Assembly (NCBI GenBank): GCA_003576975.1
Contig: QEVD01000008.1
Location: 1-64,000 of the forward strand
Source of the DNA: Candidatus Zhuqueibacterota bacterium
GTDB taxonomy: Bacteria > Zhuqueibacterota > Zhuqueibacteria > Zhuqueibacterales > Zhuqueibacteraceae
DNA length: 64,000 nucleotides
Direction of reading: 5' to 3'
How positions within the stretch are numbered: position 1 is the first letter of the stretch; the number at the start of each line of letters is the position of its first letter. Shown here piece by piece: positions 8,980-17,947 of the stretch. Under the pieces are notes generated by a model. The model did not search any database and had not been told where the DNA came from. It worked only from the letters and a program-made list of their open reading frames with translations. A program made the position numbers and the translations under genes.

Positions 8980-10287
8980 TTAATTGTATCGGCGGAACAC
9001 CGGTTTTACGGGCCGCCCGGTGAGATATTTCTCGACGCCGTTTTCCAGCGCTTGTTTGTAGACGGCCAGGGATTCATGGATGGCCTCAACGGTTCTCGTG
9101 ATGATTGCATCGGTATGAGAAAAGCTCACGACCAGCGAGGGCATGATGAATCCGCGCTTGATCATTTCCTGCAGGAACAAGGTGCGAAAAGCTTGGGAGT
9201 GATTTTTCTCTTGATCTTTCGCGGCGTACACAAGATTGCACGGCTTGCCGAGAATTGCAAAATGGTCGCGCAAATGGTGGGCGTCGATTGCAGCGTTGAT
9301 TCCATCTGCGAGCTTGCAGCCTTGTTGGTTGAGGAAGTCGATGACGTTTTCCTTTTTGTAGACGTTTAACGTTTCTTGCGCAGCGGCAATGGCAATCGTT
9401 TCAGCGCCATGGGTTGTCGACAGCAAGAAGACACGCTCTCGTTCGTGACGGAGTCCGCCCAACTGCATGATTTCATTTTTGCCCACTAGCGCTGATAACG
9501 AGAAACCGTTGGCAATGGCTTTGCCGAACGCGGAGAGATCCGGTTCGATGCCGTAATATTTCTGCGCACCGCTCAGGTGCCAGCGAAAGCCCGTAATCAT
9601 TTCATCTAGAATGAATACTGCACCGTATTTGTGGCACAAATTCTTTATTTCGTGGAGGAAATTGTTTCGTGGCTCTTCCGTGGTCGCGGGCTCCAAAATG
9701 ACGCCTGCAATTTGATCCGGATTTGCAGTGAAAGCTTCCTTCAGACTTTCGAGGTCGTTGTAATAAAATTTGACAGTAAAATCTTTGATTGACGTGGGTA
9801 TGCCGGCATCCATGGGGGTGGTACCAATAAACCAATCATCGGTGGAGAAGAAGGGATGGTCGGCGCAAATGGCAATTTTGTCCCGGTCCGTGTACGCGCG
9901 TGCCAGCTTCACCGCCGCAGTCGTTACATCCGAGCCGTTCTTTGCGAATTTCACCATCTCTGCGCCCTCGAACAACTCGAGCAGCTCTTCGGCATAAGCC
10001 ACTTCGATGGCGGCGGGGCGCGTGAAATTGCTGCCCAGCAGCATCTGTCGATAAGCGGCTGCGACAACGGGTTCGTACGTATGGCCCAACGTGACTGCGC
10101 GAAGCCCCATGCCGTATTCGATAAACTCGTTCCCATCAACATCCCACACGCGGCAGCCCTTGCCGCGAGCAATGAAAGACGGCGCATTAAAGGGATATTG
10201 GTCATCGCCCTTGGCATAGGTGTGACTGCCGCCCGGAATAAGCCGGTGGGCTTTTTTCTGCAGTGCTTTAGATTGATCGAAGTTCAT
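8980..10287 (-). CDS. Class-III PLP aminotransferase, glutamate-1-semialdehyde-mutase-like (435 aa)
   Basis: Fold-type I PLP enzyme of the class-III aminotransferase family. It shows LIPGGSHTYAKG at the start, GMGLRAVTLGH, the cofactor Asp segment FILDEMITGFR and the Schiff-base Lys in AFGKAIANGFSLSA. It resembles HemL, but the setting beside a sugar cytidylyltransferase argues for transamination or related chemistry on a nucleotide sugar or side chain rather than tetrapyrrole synthesis. The longer reading frame would begin at 10368 and overlap the upstream gene by 65 bases. The start at 10287 (MNFDQSKAL) is preferred because family members begin there and it leaves a 16-base gap to the upstream stop. 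Confidence 0.87.
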   Translation of the reverse strand: MNFDQSKALQKKAHRLIPGGSHTYAKGDDQYPFNAPSFIARGKGCRVWDVDGNEFIEYGMGLRAVTLGHTYEPVVAAAYRQMLLGSNFTRPAAIEVAYAEELLELFEGAEMVKFAKNGSDVTTAAVKLARAYTDRDKIAICADHPFFSTDDWFIGTTPMDAGIPTSIKDFTVKFYYNDLESLKEAFTANPDQIAGVILEPATTEEPRNNFLHEIKNLCHKYGAVFILDEMITGFRWHLSGAQKYYGIEPDLSAFGKAIANGFSLSALVGKNEIMQLGGLRHERERVFLLSTTHGAETIAIAAAQETLNVYKKENVIDFLNQQGCKLADGINAAIDAHHLRDHFAILGKPCNLVYAAKDQEKNHSQAFRTLFLQEMIKRGFIMPSLVVSFSHTDAIITRTVEAIHESLAVYKQALENGVEKYLTGRPVKPVFRRYN

Positions 10288-10303
10288 TGGACAGATTTCC
10301 GTT

Positions 10304-11179
10304 TCAGGCTGGTTGCTGCGCGTCGAAACGCGATCTGAAAATTTCGCCATCACCATTAGTTTTATCAAACGTCTTGAAGCGTGCTTCCACCGGCTGGGAG
10401 GTCTTCCAGACTTCCCAAGGCGTCTCGCCGTGAGCCATCATATCGTCTAGGTTTTGTTTGTCTTTGAATGTTTCCATGCTGGCCCAGAAGCCGTCGTACT
10501 TGTACGCAATCAGCTCTTCCTTCTCGATGAGTCTTGTGAAAGGCTCGTGCACAAGTTCTTCACCCGGCTTGATGTGCTTGAATATGTCTTTAGTAAAGAT
10601 AAAGAACCCCCCGTTAATCCAAAGATCAGCCCGTACGACGCCTTGAATCTCGTTGACCAAGCCATTCTGTTTGCCCTTCATGCAAACAATATGAAAACTG
10701 TGATTGGGCCGCACCGCGAGGAAAGTGGCGGTTTTTCCATTCTCATAAAAATAGTCAATGAGTTTCGGCAGGTGAAAGTCCGTCAGGCCGTCGCCGTAGT
10801 TCGCCATAAACACTTCCTCGCCGGCCAGATATTTTTCCACCGCTTTCAGCCGCTCACCGATATTTGCCTTTAGGCCGGTATCGACAAAAGTGATTTTCCA
10901 ATCGTGAATATCGCTATTAACCAGTTGCAAATCGCGGCCGCCGTTGGCCAGCGTAAAATCGTTCGAGAGATACTCGTTATAATTTAAGAAATAATTTTTG
11001 ATGACATCCGCCTTGTAGCCAAGACAAAGGATGAACTCTTTATGGCCGTAATGAGCATAGTATTTCATCACATGCCAGATGATGGGCCGGTAGCCGATAT
11101 TAACCATCGGCTTGGGAATCGCTTCCGAATACTCACGTAATCGCATGCCTAAACCACCACAAAACAGGACGACTTTCAT
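10304..11179 (-). CDS. rfbF: Glucose-1-phosphate cytidylyltransferase-like nucleotidyltransferase (291 aa)
   Basis: Sugar-phosphate nucleotidyltransferase. The N-terminal signature is MKVVLFCGGLGMRLREYSE followed by PKPMVNIGYRPIIWH, and further on are YGDGLTDF (metal-binding Asp) and GGFFIFTKDIF. This pattern is closest to RfbF, which makes CDP-glucose from CTP and glucose-1-phosphate, the entry point to CDP-linked 3,6-dideoxy and branched sugars. Its stop overlaps nothing downstream; its start overlaps the upstream aminopeptidase-like gene by 4 bases (ATGA), showing translational coupling. A dedicated CDP-glucose 4,6-dehydratase was not identified, although an SDR gene lies 3 kb upstream in the operon. 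Confidence 0.88.
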   Translation of the reverse strand: MKVVLFCGGLGMRLREYSEAIPKPMVNIGYRPIIWHVMKYYAHYGHKEFILCLGYKADVIKNYFLNYNEYLSNDFTLANGGRDLQLVNSDIHDWKITFVDTGLKANIGERLKAVEKYLAGEEVFMANYGDGLTDFHLPKLIDYFYENGKTATFLAVRPNHSFHIVCMKGKQNGLVNEIQGVVRADLWINGGFFIFTKDIFKHIKPGEELVHEPFTRLIEKEELIAYKYDGFWASMETFKDKQNLDDMMAHGETPWEVWKTSQPVEARFKTFDKTNGDGEIFRSRFDAQQPA

Positions 11180-12522
11180 TTTTTGTTTCTTCCCTGGTTT
11201 TGTTTATCAGTTCTCAGCAATTCCAACAAATCACATTTCCGCAGGGCCGCTGCCGCTCGGCGAATCGCCTCAAATGGTAAATTGGCGTGTTCAGCGATAT
11301 CGAGCAAGGAATGTCCCCCATCCGATAAGTTCAACACCCACAGAATCGCAAGCTGCATGGTCTCCATATCTTGCTTCCCGCCGATAAGGCTGTATAAGCC
11401 ACGTTTGCCCAATTGGGGCTCGCATTTAGGATTCTTGTTGAGATAAGTCTTGTTGTTTTCAAGCACTTTTAAGACCGACAGGTATTTGGAAAAAGAATCC
11501 GCGAGATATTCAGGCCGTACAAAATCCAAATTGTCTGCTGAGGTATGATATTGGGGAAACCGTCCATGCGGTGTTCGGGTCAGGGAGCCGACTGCCAGAT
11601 TGAACCCTGGCGAGCAGTATTGCCTCTCGTCATAGCCATAAGGCGAAAATTCTAGAATTTCGTAGTCCTCGCCGAAGTGTTTTAAAACGTGCGCAACAGC
11701 CTTGTCGATCTCCGCCTCACCCCGCCTGCTCTTTTTGTACGTGCACCGGCCTGAATCACCGACACACGCGACCACTAAACCGTGCTTTATTCTGGCAACC
11801 CGATCTACATTCAGGCTCAGCCACGTAATCGCGCCAATTGTTCCTGGAATAAACAGAAAACGATAGGAGTATTTTGTTGAACAGGTACTCAAATATTTGG
11901 CGAGAAAGGTACTCAAGACGATACCGGAGAGATTGTCGTTGCAAAGCGAGGGGTGGCAGACATGGCACGAAATCAGTACTTCATCCGTTCTCTTGCCAGG
12001 AATGAAGTGTTCGCCATACGTCAAGTGTCCGTCTTCCAGGGATGAGTCGATCAGAACTTCGTATTCGCCATCTTGCAGTTGCATCAACTGATTGTGCGTC
12101 AAACAAAAGCCCCAGGTTTCTTTATAATAGGAAGTGCGATACGGAATCCAATCAGGGTGGTCGGGCAACGAAAAAAGATGATGCTTCAGCTTGGCCAAGG
12201 ACATTTTCTGGTAAATGGGCACGCTGTAATTGACGATGTGCAGGTTGGATTCCTGGAAATCGACAACCTTTTCATTTCTTGAATTATTGACGTATGCCTC
12301 CCGAATATTCCATTCCTTTGGCACCGTCCAGTCGAAAACCTCAGTGCCGCTGGGAATCTCATGAATTTCCAGATCGATATGTCTTTTGAGAAGATTGAGC
12401 GTTTTCCTAACACCGTTGCCGGTGATACTGCGACAGACTGGGTACAATTCGCAGATCAGGCCATACATCTCCTGCCCCGTCTGGCTGATTTCAAGATTCT
12501 CTGTCAAATCGGTCAAGTTCAT
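11176..12522 (-). CDS. DUF4910 aminopeptidase-like protein (448 aa)
   Basis: Matches the DUF4910/M28-like family that recurs in polysaccharide loci: an N-terminal ELYPVCRSITGNGVR motif, the central SCHVCHPSLCNDNLSG stretch in which His, Asp and Cys-flanked residues resemble a zinc-peptidase site, and a C-terminal winged-helix-like segment (about residues 370-440, SLLDIAEHANLPFEAIRRA). No signal peptide is present, so it acts in the cytoplasm. Its true reaction is not established; a role in forming or hydrolysing an amide on a sugar precursor is plausible from its neighbours (cytidylyltransferase, aminotransferase, C-methyltransferase). The TGA/ATG overlap with the cytidylyltransferase supports a joint pathway. 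Confidence 0.82.
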   Translation of the reverse strand: MNLTDLTENLEISQTGQEMYGLICELYPVCRSITGNGVRKTLNLLKRHIDLEIHEIPSGTEVFDWTVPKEWNIREAYVNNSRNEKVVDFQESNLHIVNYSVPIYQKMSLAKLKHHLFSLPDHPDWIPYRTSYYKETWGFCLTHNQLMQLQDGEYEVLIDSSLEDGHLTYGEHFIPGKRTDEVLISCHVCHPSLCNDNLSGIVLSTFLAKYLSTCSTKYSYRFLFIPGTIGAITWLSLNVDRVARIKHGLVVACVGDSGRCTYKKSRRGEAEIDKAVAHVLKHFGEDYEILEFSPYGYDERQYCSPGFNLAVGSLTRTPHGRFPQYHTSADNLDFVRPEYLADSFSKYLSVLKVLENNKTYLNKNPKCEPQLGKRGLYSLIGGKQDMETMQLAILWVLNLSDGGHSLLDIAEHANLPFEAIRRAAAALRKCDLLELLRTDKQNQGRNKK

Positions 12523-12538
12523 GGGTAAGTAATATCAT

Positions 12539-13096
12539 TTAGTTGATCATTTCGTCTCGCAGCCGCACCAGATTAAAGTCTTCGAATTGTTGATCTTTTT
12601 GCGAAATGATACTCACGGGTTCCGGCCAGAAGATGGCAAAAAGCGGATCATCCCAACGAAGGCCACGAGCAGAGGATGGCGCATAAAATTCCGACATCTG
12701 ATAAAACACTTCCGTGTTATCCTCGAGCGTTAAAAAGCCGTGTGCAAAATTTTCCGGAATGTAGAGCATTTTGCGATTTTCCGCCGCCAGCGTAACCGCG
12801 ATCCAATGCTTGAACGTCGCCGAGTTCGGGCGAAGATCGATGATGACGTCATAGATCGCGCCTTGCGTGCAGCGCACCAGCTTGGCTTCGGCACGGGGCG
12901 GCGCCTGGAAATGCATGCCCCGCAGAGTACCCCTTTTCTTGTTGAAGGAAATATTGCATTGCGCCAATCGGGGATTCAAACCGTGCTCGGCAAACTCATT
13001 TTGGCACCATGAGCGCGCGAAGAATCCACGCTCGTCTTCATATCTTTCCGGCTCGACCATGTAGGCGCCGCTTAGTTTGGTTTCCGTAAAAATCAT
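12539..13096 (-). CDS. rfbC: dTDP-4-dehydrorhamnose 3,5-epimerase-like cupin (185 aa)
   Basis: RmlC-type cupin. Motifs include YEDERGFFARSW, the catalytic-region sequence KRGTLRGMHFQ with its His, VIIDLRPNSATF, and IPENFAHGFLTLED. Length fits the family. It would epimerise a 4-keto-6-deoxy nucleotide sugar at C3 and/or C5. With the CDP-glucose-type cytidylyltransferase and the C-methyltransferase next to it, the substrate could be CDP-linked rather than dTDP-linked. The start at 13096 was chosen over a longer frame from 13144 because MIFTETKL aligns with family N-termini and the ATG overlaps the upstream TGA by the usual ATGA. Confidence 0.9.
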   Translation of the reverse strand: MIFTETKLSGAYMVEPERYEDERGFFARSWCQNEFAEHGLNPRLAQCNISFNKKRGTLRGMHFQAPPRAEAKLVRCTQGAIYDVIIDLRPNSATFKHWIAVTLAAENRKMLYIPENFAHGFLTLEDNTEVFYQMSEFYAPSSARGLRWDDPLFAIFWPEPVSIISQKDQQFEDFNLVRLRDEMIN

Positions 13097-14346
13097 GCGT
13101 AGACCTTGACTTCCGGAATCGGCACGAAAAATTTGCCGCCCCATTCGCGAATGAAGGCCACCTGCTCCATGATCTCATCTTTGAAATTCCAGGGCAGGAT
13201 GAAAACATAATCCGGCTTGGTTTCCCGAATCTTGTCCGGAGAATGAATCGGGATGTGCGTGCCCGGCAGAAACATGCCCTGCTTGTAAGGATTACGATCA
13301 ACTGTATAGTCGACAAAATCGGTGCGAATACCACAATAGTTGAGCAGCGTATTGCCCTTGCCCGGCGCACCATATCCAGCGATGGATTTGCCCGACCGCT
13401 TGGCTGCAATGAGAAAATCGAGCAATTTGCGCTTGGTCTCTTTCACTTGCTCGGTGAACGACGCATACGTTTCCACACGTTGCAAGCCCGCCTCCAGTTC
13501 TTTTTGCTTGAGCGCAGCCGCGCGCGTGGACAAGCGCTTCGAAGCATCTTCTTCGTGGCAGGCATAAATTCGCAGCGACCCGCCGTGGGTCGTCAACTCC
13601 TCGACATCGAACAGGCGCAGGTCATGCGCCGCAAAGATCCTCTCGACCGCAATCCAGGAAAAGTAGGAGAAGTGCTCGTGATAGATGGTGTCGAATTGGT
13701 TTTCCTGCATCAGCTTCACGAGATGCGGGAATTCCATGGTGATCACACCGTGCGGCTTCAGCAGTATCTTCATGCCGCGCACGAATTCGTTGAGATTCGG
13801 TACCTGCGCAAGCACATTATTGCCGATAATCAAATCAGATTGCTGGTGCTCGACTGCCACCCCGCGCGCGGTTTTGTCATTGAAAAACTTCACCAGCGTC
13901 GGGATACCTTTGGTGATCGCGGCTTTGGCAACATTGGCAGCCGGCTCTATCCCTAATACTGGAATGCCCCTCTGCACGAAGTGCTGCAGCAAGTAGCCGT
14001 CGTTGCTGGCGATCTCCACGACGAAGCTTTGTGAAGACAGTCCGAGGCGATCGATGATCATGTCGGTGTATTGGCGCGCGTGTTCAACCCAGCTCGTAGC
14101 GTACGAGGAAAAATAAGCGTACTCGGTAAAAATCTCTTCCGGTGGAACGAATTCCTGCAATTGCACCAGGAAGCAGCGTTCGCAAACATAGACGTGCAGC
14201 GGGTAGAATGGCTCCATTTTATTGAGCTGCTCCGCCTTGAGGTAGCTTTCGCACAGGGGCGACATGCCGAGATCGAGGAAGGTGTGGGTGAGCGGTGATT
14301 CGCAGAAACGGCAAAGATCTTTTTTTGAGGGCATGGTGATCTGCAA
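13093..14346 (-). CDS. Nucleotide-sugar C-methyltransferase with zinc-binding N-terminus (417 aa)
   Basis: Three-domain SAM-dependent methyltransferase of the TylC3/NovU type. An N-terminal zinc-ribbon-like part (CRFCESPL and CERCFLVQ, with cysteines spaced as in the family) is followed by the SAM-binding segment VVEIASNDGYLLQHF near residue 110. The sequence MEFPHLVKLMQ and IYHEHFSYFS, holding the active-site His/Glu cluster, comes next, and a Rossmann-like C-terminal domain includes AGYGAPGKGNTLLNY. Such enzymes methylate C3 of a 4-keto nucleotide sugar to make branched sugars. This gives a specific prediction that the glycan contains a C-methyl-branched deoxysugar. Met-5 (base 14334) is an alternative start. 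Confidence 0.9.
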   Translation of the reverse strand: MQITMPSKKDLCRFCESPLTHTFLDLGMSPLCESYLKAEQLNKMEPFYPLHVYVCERCFLVQLQEFVPPEEIFTEYAYFSSYATSWVEHARQYTDMIIDRLGLSSQSFVVEIASNDGYLLQHFVQRGIPVLGIEPAANVAKAAITKGIPTLVKFFNDKTARGVAVEHQQSDLIIGNNVLAQVPNLNEFVRGMKILLKPHGVITMEFPHLVKLMQENQFDTIYHEHFSYFSWIAVERIFAAHDLRLFDVEELTTHGGSLRIYACHEEDASKRLSTRAAALKQKELEAGLQRVETYASFTEQVKETKRKLLDFLIAAKRSGKSIAGYGAPGKGNTLLNYCGIRTDFVDYTVDRNPYKQGMFLPGTHIPIHSPDKIRETKPDYVFILPWNFKDEIMEQVAFIREWGGKFFVPIPEVKVYA

Positions 14347-14418
14347 ATGACTTTTACGCGGTCACCTTAAAGCCAGTAACCACAAAGCACACGAAATACA
14401 CGAAAATAATCATGAAAT

Positions 14419-15447
14419 TCAGTTATGACGCCACCGCAGGCTTTCATCCAGTAAATGTTCATTCAGCAACATTTTGAGATGATCGATGCGTTTGTATTTT
14501 GGACCTTCGAATTCATCGAGCGTGATGCCAATTTGGCGATAAGCATCGTACAACTGCTTTGCACCCTGGCGCGCCGTCCATTGCGGCTGAAACTCCGGCA
14601 ACGTGTGGTGAATTTTTCTGGCATCAACGCAATAGCAGCGTTTGTCCGGCCCGGCATCGCTGGCATATTCGATGGTGCAATTGGGAATTGTCTCCTTGAC
14701 AATCTCGGCGATTTCACGAATGCGATAGTTTTCGCCCGGTCTGCCAACATTGAAAGCCTGGTTGTGAACCAGCTCGCGCGGCGCTTGCAGAACAGCAATA
14801 AAGGCGCGCGAAATATCTTCGATGTGAACGATGGGTCGCCAGGGTGTGCCATCGCTCTTGAGGAAAATTTTGCCCGTGGTATAAGCCCACGCCATCAAGT
14901 TATTGAGAACAATATCAAAGCGCATGCGCGGAGAGAAGCCATAAGCTGTGGCACTGCGCAAATAAACCGGCGAGAAGCGATCATCGGCCAGCTTCTGCAA
15001 ATCCTGCTCAGCCCGCACCTTTGAAATGCCATAAGGCGTAACGGGATTCAGCTCCGCTTTCTCGTCGATGATGTTATCGCCGGCAGCGCCATAGTTGCTG
15101 CAGGATGATGAGAACAGAAACCGTTGCACGCCAGCTTCTTTGGCAACCCTGGCCAAATGTACTGTGCCGCGCCAATTGATATCATAGGTGATCTCGGGAT
15201 TGAGATTGCCCAGCGGATCGTTGGAAAGCGCTGCCAGATGAATAACCGCATCGAATCCTTCCAGGTCAGCGGGCGCAACGTTGCGAATGTCCTTTTTCAC
15301 ATGGGGCGTGCTGTTGGGGTCTTCTCCAAACGTGCAGCGCGCATAGAAATCAACATCCAACCCGGTCACTTCATGACCGGCCTTGACCAGCATGGGCATC
15401 ATCATTGTGCCGATATACCCGCGGCTTCCCGTGATCAAAACTTTCAT
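14419..15447 (-). CDS. NAD-dependent epimerase/dehydratase, extended SDR (342 aa)
   Basis: Extended short-chain dehydrogenase acting on nucleotide sugars. The NAD-binding motif is [25 protein letters not shown] follows, and the catalytic region contains SSSCSNYG and the YxxxK motif in [12 protein letters not shown]. It may be a 4,6-dehydratase, 4-epimerase or 4-reductase; the sequence alone does not decide. Placed upstream of the C-methyltransferase, 3,5-epimerase and cytidylyltransferase, it could supply the 4-keto or the final reduction step for the branched sugar. It begins 2 bases after the stop of the upstream methyltransferase gene. Confidence 0.88.
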   Translation of the reverse strand: MKVLITGSRGYIGTMMMPMLVKAGHEVTGLDVDFYARCTFGEDPNSTPHVKKDIRNVAPADLEGFDAVIHLAALSNDPLGNLNPEITYDINWRGTVHLARVAKEAGVQRFLFSSSCSNYGAAGDNIIDEKAELNPVTPYGISKVRAEQDLQKLADDRFSPVYLRSATAYGFSPRMRFDIVLNNLMAWAYTTGKIFLKSDGTPWRPIVHIEDISRAFIAVLQAPRELVHNQAFNVGRPGENYRIREIAEIVKETIPNCTIEYASDAGPDKRCYCVDARKIHHTLPEFQPQWTARQGAKQLYDAYRQIGITLDEFEGPKYKRIDHLKMLLNEHLLDESLRWRHN

Positions 15448-15449
15448 GA

Positions 15450-16238
15450 CTAAAGGGCTCCTGTGCGAAAATTTGATAAAGATTCACAATTGCTCTGAGA
15501 CTTTTTTTGGGCGAGCACGACAATGGTTTGTCCTAGGCCGGCACGCTCCTTGATTGATTTGAAGCTACCTCTTGGAAGGAAGTACTCAATGAGCTTGTTG
15601 AGCTTGGCCGAGTTGACAATGCGAAGAATTCCATTGTGGCCGGCCGGTTCGATAGTGGTACACACAACAAGGTCGAAACTAGGCAGTAGAAGTTTCTTAA
15701 CTTCCCTTGGATTAAGCCATCGTCTGATTTGGCCGGGGTCTTGGTGCATCACGTCATCGCGACGTTCGAATACAAACTTGTTTTGCGTGGTTAGAATCAG
15801 ATATCCTGAAGCAGTAAGAAAAGAGGCGAGGCGGTCGATAAAAGCTTGTTGATCAGCGATGTGTGAGAGTGTTTCCAGGCAAACAATAACATCAAAATGA
15901 TCGCAAGGGAGATCACTTTGCATCACATCGCCGGCAAGAAACTGGATATGTGGAGCGCGTTGTCTGGCTCGTGTGATTACACCAATAGCCAGATCAATAC
16001 CGACAACCGTCCCGAACCTTGCCAGTTCTTCGGACAACCATCCGGTGCCACAACCGACTTCGAGAATCCGGGGATGGTCAAGGGCAAGTGACTCGAACAT
16101 TGCCAGAGTCTTTTCAGCACGCGCCCTGGAAGCGAGATCAAATTTTCCGCTTTCTCGTACCTCGGCATTCCATCGATTCCAAAATTCCTGTTGTTTGTCT
16201 AGTTGTGGGGCTAGTGTGGGTGAAGAGGAGTTAATCAT
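15450..16238 (-). CDS. Class I SAM-dependent methyltransferase (262 aa)
   Basis: Small-molecule methyltransferase of the Methyltransf_11/25 type. The SAM-binding loop is [19 protein letters not shown] near residue 60, then VVGIDLA and [27 protein letters not shown]. These are motifs I, II and the post-II acidic region in order. No targeting sequence is present. It might O-methylate a sugar residue of the polysaccharide or cap the chain. The latter would suit the Wzt C-terminal domain encoded downstream, but that link is inference. It is tightly packed, with a 9-base gap to the glycosyltransferase upstream. Confidence 0.85.
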   Translation of the reverse strand: MINSSSPTLAPQLDKQQEFWNRWNAEVRESGKFDLASRARAEKTLAMFESLALDHPRILEVGCGTGWLSEELARFGTVVGIDLAIGVITRARQRAPHIQFLAGDVMQSDLPCDHFDVIVCLETLSHIADQQAFIDRLASFLTASGYLILTTQNKFVFERRDDVMHQDPGQIRRWLNPREVKKLLLPSFDLVVCTTIEPAGHNGILRIVNSAKLNKLIEYFLPRGSFKSIKERAGLGQTIVVLAQKKSQSNCESLSNFRTGAL

Positions 16239-16247
16239 GATGCACTG

Positions 16248-17465
16248 TCAATTCTGCAATACTGACGAGCTTTGTTGAATAAGCGCATCCAACTGCTGCA
16301 GATTCTTTTCCCAATCAAATTTCTGTTTGATAAATTCGAACGCTCGTTTTCTCAGACCATCCCTGACACGGGGATTGAAAAGCACGTGTAAAACCTGGCG
16401 GGCATATTCCGCTTCTGTCTCCGCCACCAGGACTTCCCGGCTCGGCCACGCGCCAATGCCTTTCGCCGCGGTGGGGCTCGTCACCACTGGAACGCCGCAC
16501 GCCATGGCTTCGAGAAGCTTGGTCTGCATGCCACGCGCAATGCGCATGGGCGCCACGAACACGTCAGCGCTTTGCATTCGGTCGCGCAGGTCTTCGACGT
16601 AGCCGCTGACGAAGATCGCTTTGTCGGGATCGTGCAGCCTGCGAATGTTCCGGGCCGGCCGCCGGCCCAAAATGTGAAATTGCGCGCCCGGCAGGATGGA
16701 TTTGATTTTGGGAAAAACGTTTTCCGCAAACCACATGGCTGCGTCGATGTTCGGCAGATAATCCATGGTGCCGGTGAATACCAACGCCGGAGAATCGTTG
16801 GTGGCGATGGCATGTCCGTTTGGCAACGCATCGCCAAAATACTGATGCAAATCCACGCCGTTGCTCAACACCGAGGTTTTACCGTTGCCGTGGCCGTGGT
16901 CAAACAAATGCTTTTCGCCGAGGTTGATGAAAATGACATGATTGAACTTTTCGGCGATACGCTTCTCATAGCGGGCGAGGCGTTTGCCTTCCAAACGATA
17001 CAGCCACGAGAGCGGCGGTTTGTTCCAGGTGGCGTATTGCTTGAATTTTTCCGAATCGAGATCGCAAAAATCGATGAGGCGGATCGGGATGTTGGTCTCC
17101 AAAACGTATTCGGCCATGTTGGAGGAATAAACAAAAAGCGCATCGAAGGCAATACTCTGCAAAAGGGCGTCGATTTGCTTGCGAAGTGTGTCCGCATAAA
17201 AATAGTGTACGGTCAGCGGCTTGTCGGAGAACAGCCCTCGCAGCATGTGCACGCGCTGCCGCTGCGGAGAAAACGGCGCAACGTGCAGGTTCGGTACCAA
17301 CGATTTGAGTTTTCCCGTCGCCTGCAACTCGGGCTCTCCATCGGACCAACACACCACGTGGACCTCATGATGGTTTGCCAGATGCTTGAGGATATTGAAG
17401 GCGCGAATTTTTTCGCCCTTGTCCGGTGGATAGGGCAGCCGGTGCGCCAGAAATAGGATCTTCAT
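16248..17465 (-). CDS. Glycosyltransferase of the XrtA/PEP-CTERM EPS type (405 aa)
   Basis: A GT4-fold glycosyltransferase resembling the TIGR03087 group associated with exosortase EPS loci. The N-terminus MKILFLAHRLPYPPDKGEK is diagnostic of this group. Later come ALVFTGTMDYLPNIDA, FVSGYVEDLRDRMQ and KLLEAMACGVPVVTSP with the conserved Glu. The frame extends to 17534, but the start at 17465 matches the family and follows the VanZ-like gene stop by 10 bases, so the extra 23 residues are rejected. Together with the FemAB-like and deacetylase genes upstream it forms an XrtA-style module, although no exosortase was seen in the window. Confidence 0.88.
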   Translation of the reverse strand: MKILFLAHRLPYPPDKGEKIRAFNILKHLANHHEVHVVCWSDGEPELQATGKLKSLVPNLHVAPFSPQRQRVHMLRGLFSDKPLTVHYFYADTLRKQIDALLQSIAFDALFVYSSNMAEYVLETNIPIRLIDFCDLDSEKFKQYATWNKPPLSWLYRLEGKRLARYEKRIAEKFNHVIFINLGEKHLFDHGHGNGKTSVLSNGVDLHQYFGDALPNGHAIATNDSPALVFTGTMDYLPNIDAAMWFAENVFPKIKSILPGAQFHILGRRPARNIRRLHDPDKAIFVSGYVEDLRDRMQSADVFVAPMRIARGMQTKLLEAMACGVPVVTSPTAAKGIGAWPSREVLVAETEAEYARQVLHVLFNPRVRDGLRKRAFEFIKQKFDWEKNLQQLDALIQQSSSVLQN

Positions 17466-17475
17466 TGTCAGGTTC

Positions 17476-17937
17476 TCATTCCCATCTTCCCACAAATGTC
17501 GCGTGCAGGTAGTATTGAATCGCCACGTACCCAAGAAAAATGCCGGCGAAATTCAGACCCAGAGCCACAACCGAGAATTCTCGGGCTGGCATGCGGGCTT
17601 GCAGCACTTCGAGACATACTGCAAACGCGACACAAAAAAGCACGCCCGCGCGCCCGGCTTTCCTGAATCCTACGCCGAATGAGACCAGGCTTATTGAAAA
17701 AAGCAGATAGAGAGAGGCGTATTCTGGAATGCGCAGTGTGTTATGAACAAAGGGAGCGAAGGTGAAAAGAACTTTGCCTACTGCGAAATTGTCTGTCGGC
17801 GTCAAGGCAAACATTGCCATGCCGAAGATATAACCCAAGGCAATAATCGGCAGTTTTTTGTCCAACCTGAATAACACGGCCATGATTGATTTGATGCTGA
17901 TTTCAACCGAGGCCAAATCCATTTGGCGTCGAATCAT
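17476..17937 (-). CDS. VanZ-like small membrane protein (153 aa)
   Basis: A four-span inner-membrane protein. Hydrophobic segments start at IIALGYIFGMAMFAL, YASLYLLFSISLVSFGVGF, VLFCVAFAVCLEVLQ and VALGLNFAGIFLGYVA, and the sequence between spans 3 and 4 (EVLQARMPAREFSVVALGLN) fits the VanZ-like family, in which a similar polar loop is conserved. VanZ-like proteins are common in EPS loci, especially exosortase-linked ones, but their function is unsettled. The gene is packed between an epimerase and a glycosyltransferase of the same operon. Confidence 0.75.
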   Translation of the reverse strand: MIRRQMDLASVEISIKSIMAVLFRLDKKLPIIALGYIFGMAMFALTPTDNFAVGKVLFTFAPFVHNTLRIPEYASLYLLFSISLVSFGVGFRKAGRAGVLFCVAFAVCLEVLQARMPAREFSVVALGLNFAGIFLGYVAIQYYLHATFVGRWE

Positions 17938-17947
17938 GAATTGCCCT

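Noticed and set aside
8980-10287. Calling the class-III aminotransferase HemL
   Set aside because: Motifs overlap with HemL, but the operon is dedicated to polysaccharide synthesis and no other tetrapyrrole genes are near.
16572-17456. 294-codon plus-strand frame opposite the XrtA-type glycosyltransferase
   Set aside because: Antisense shadow with no domain; the minus-strand gene has clear glycosyltransferase motifs.
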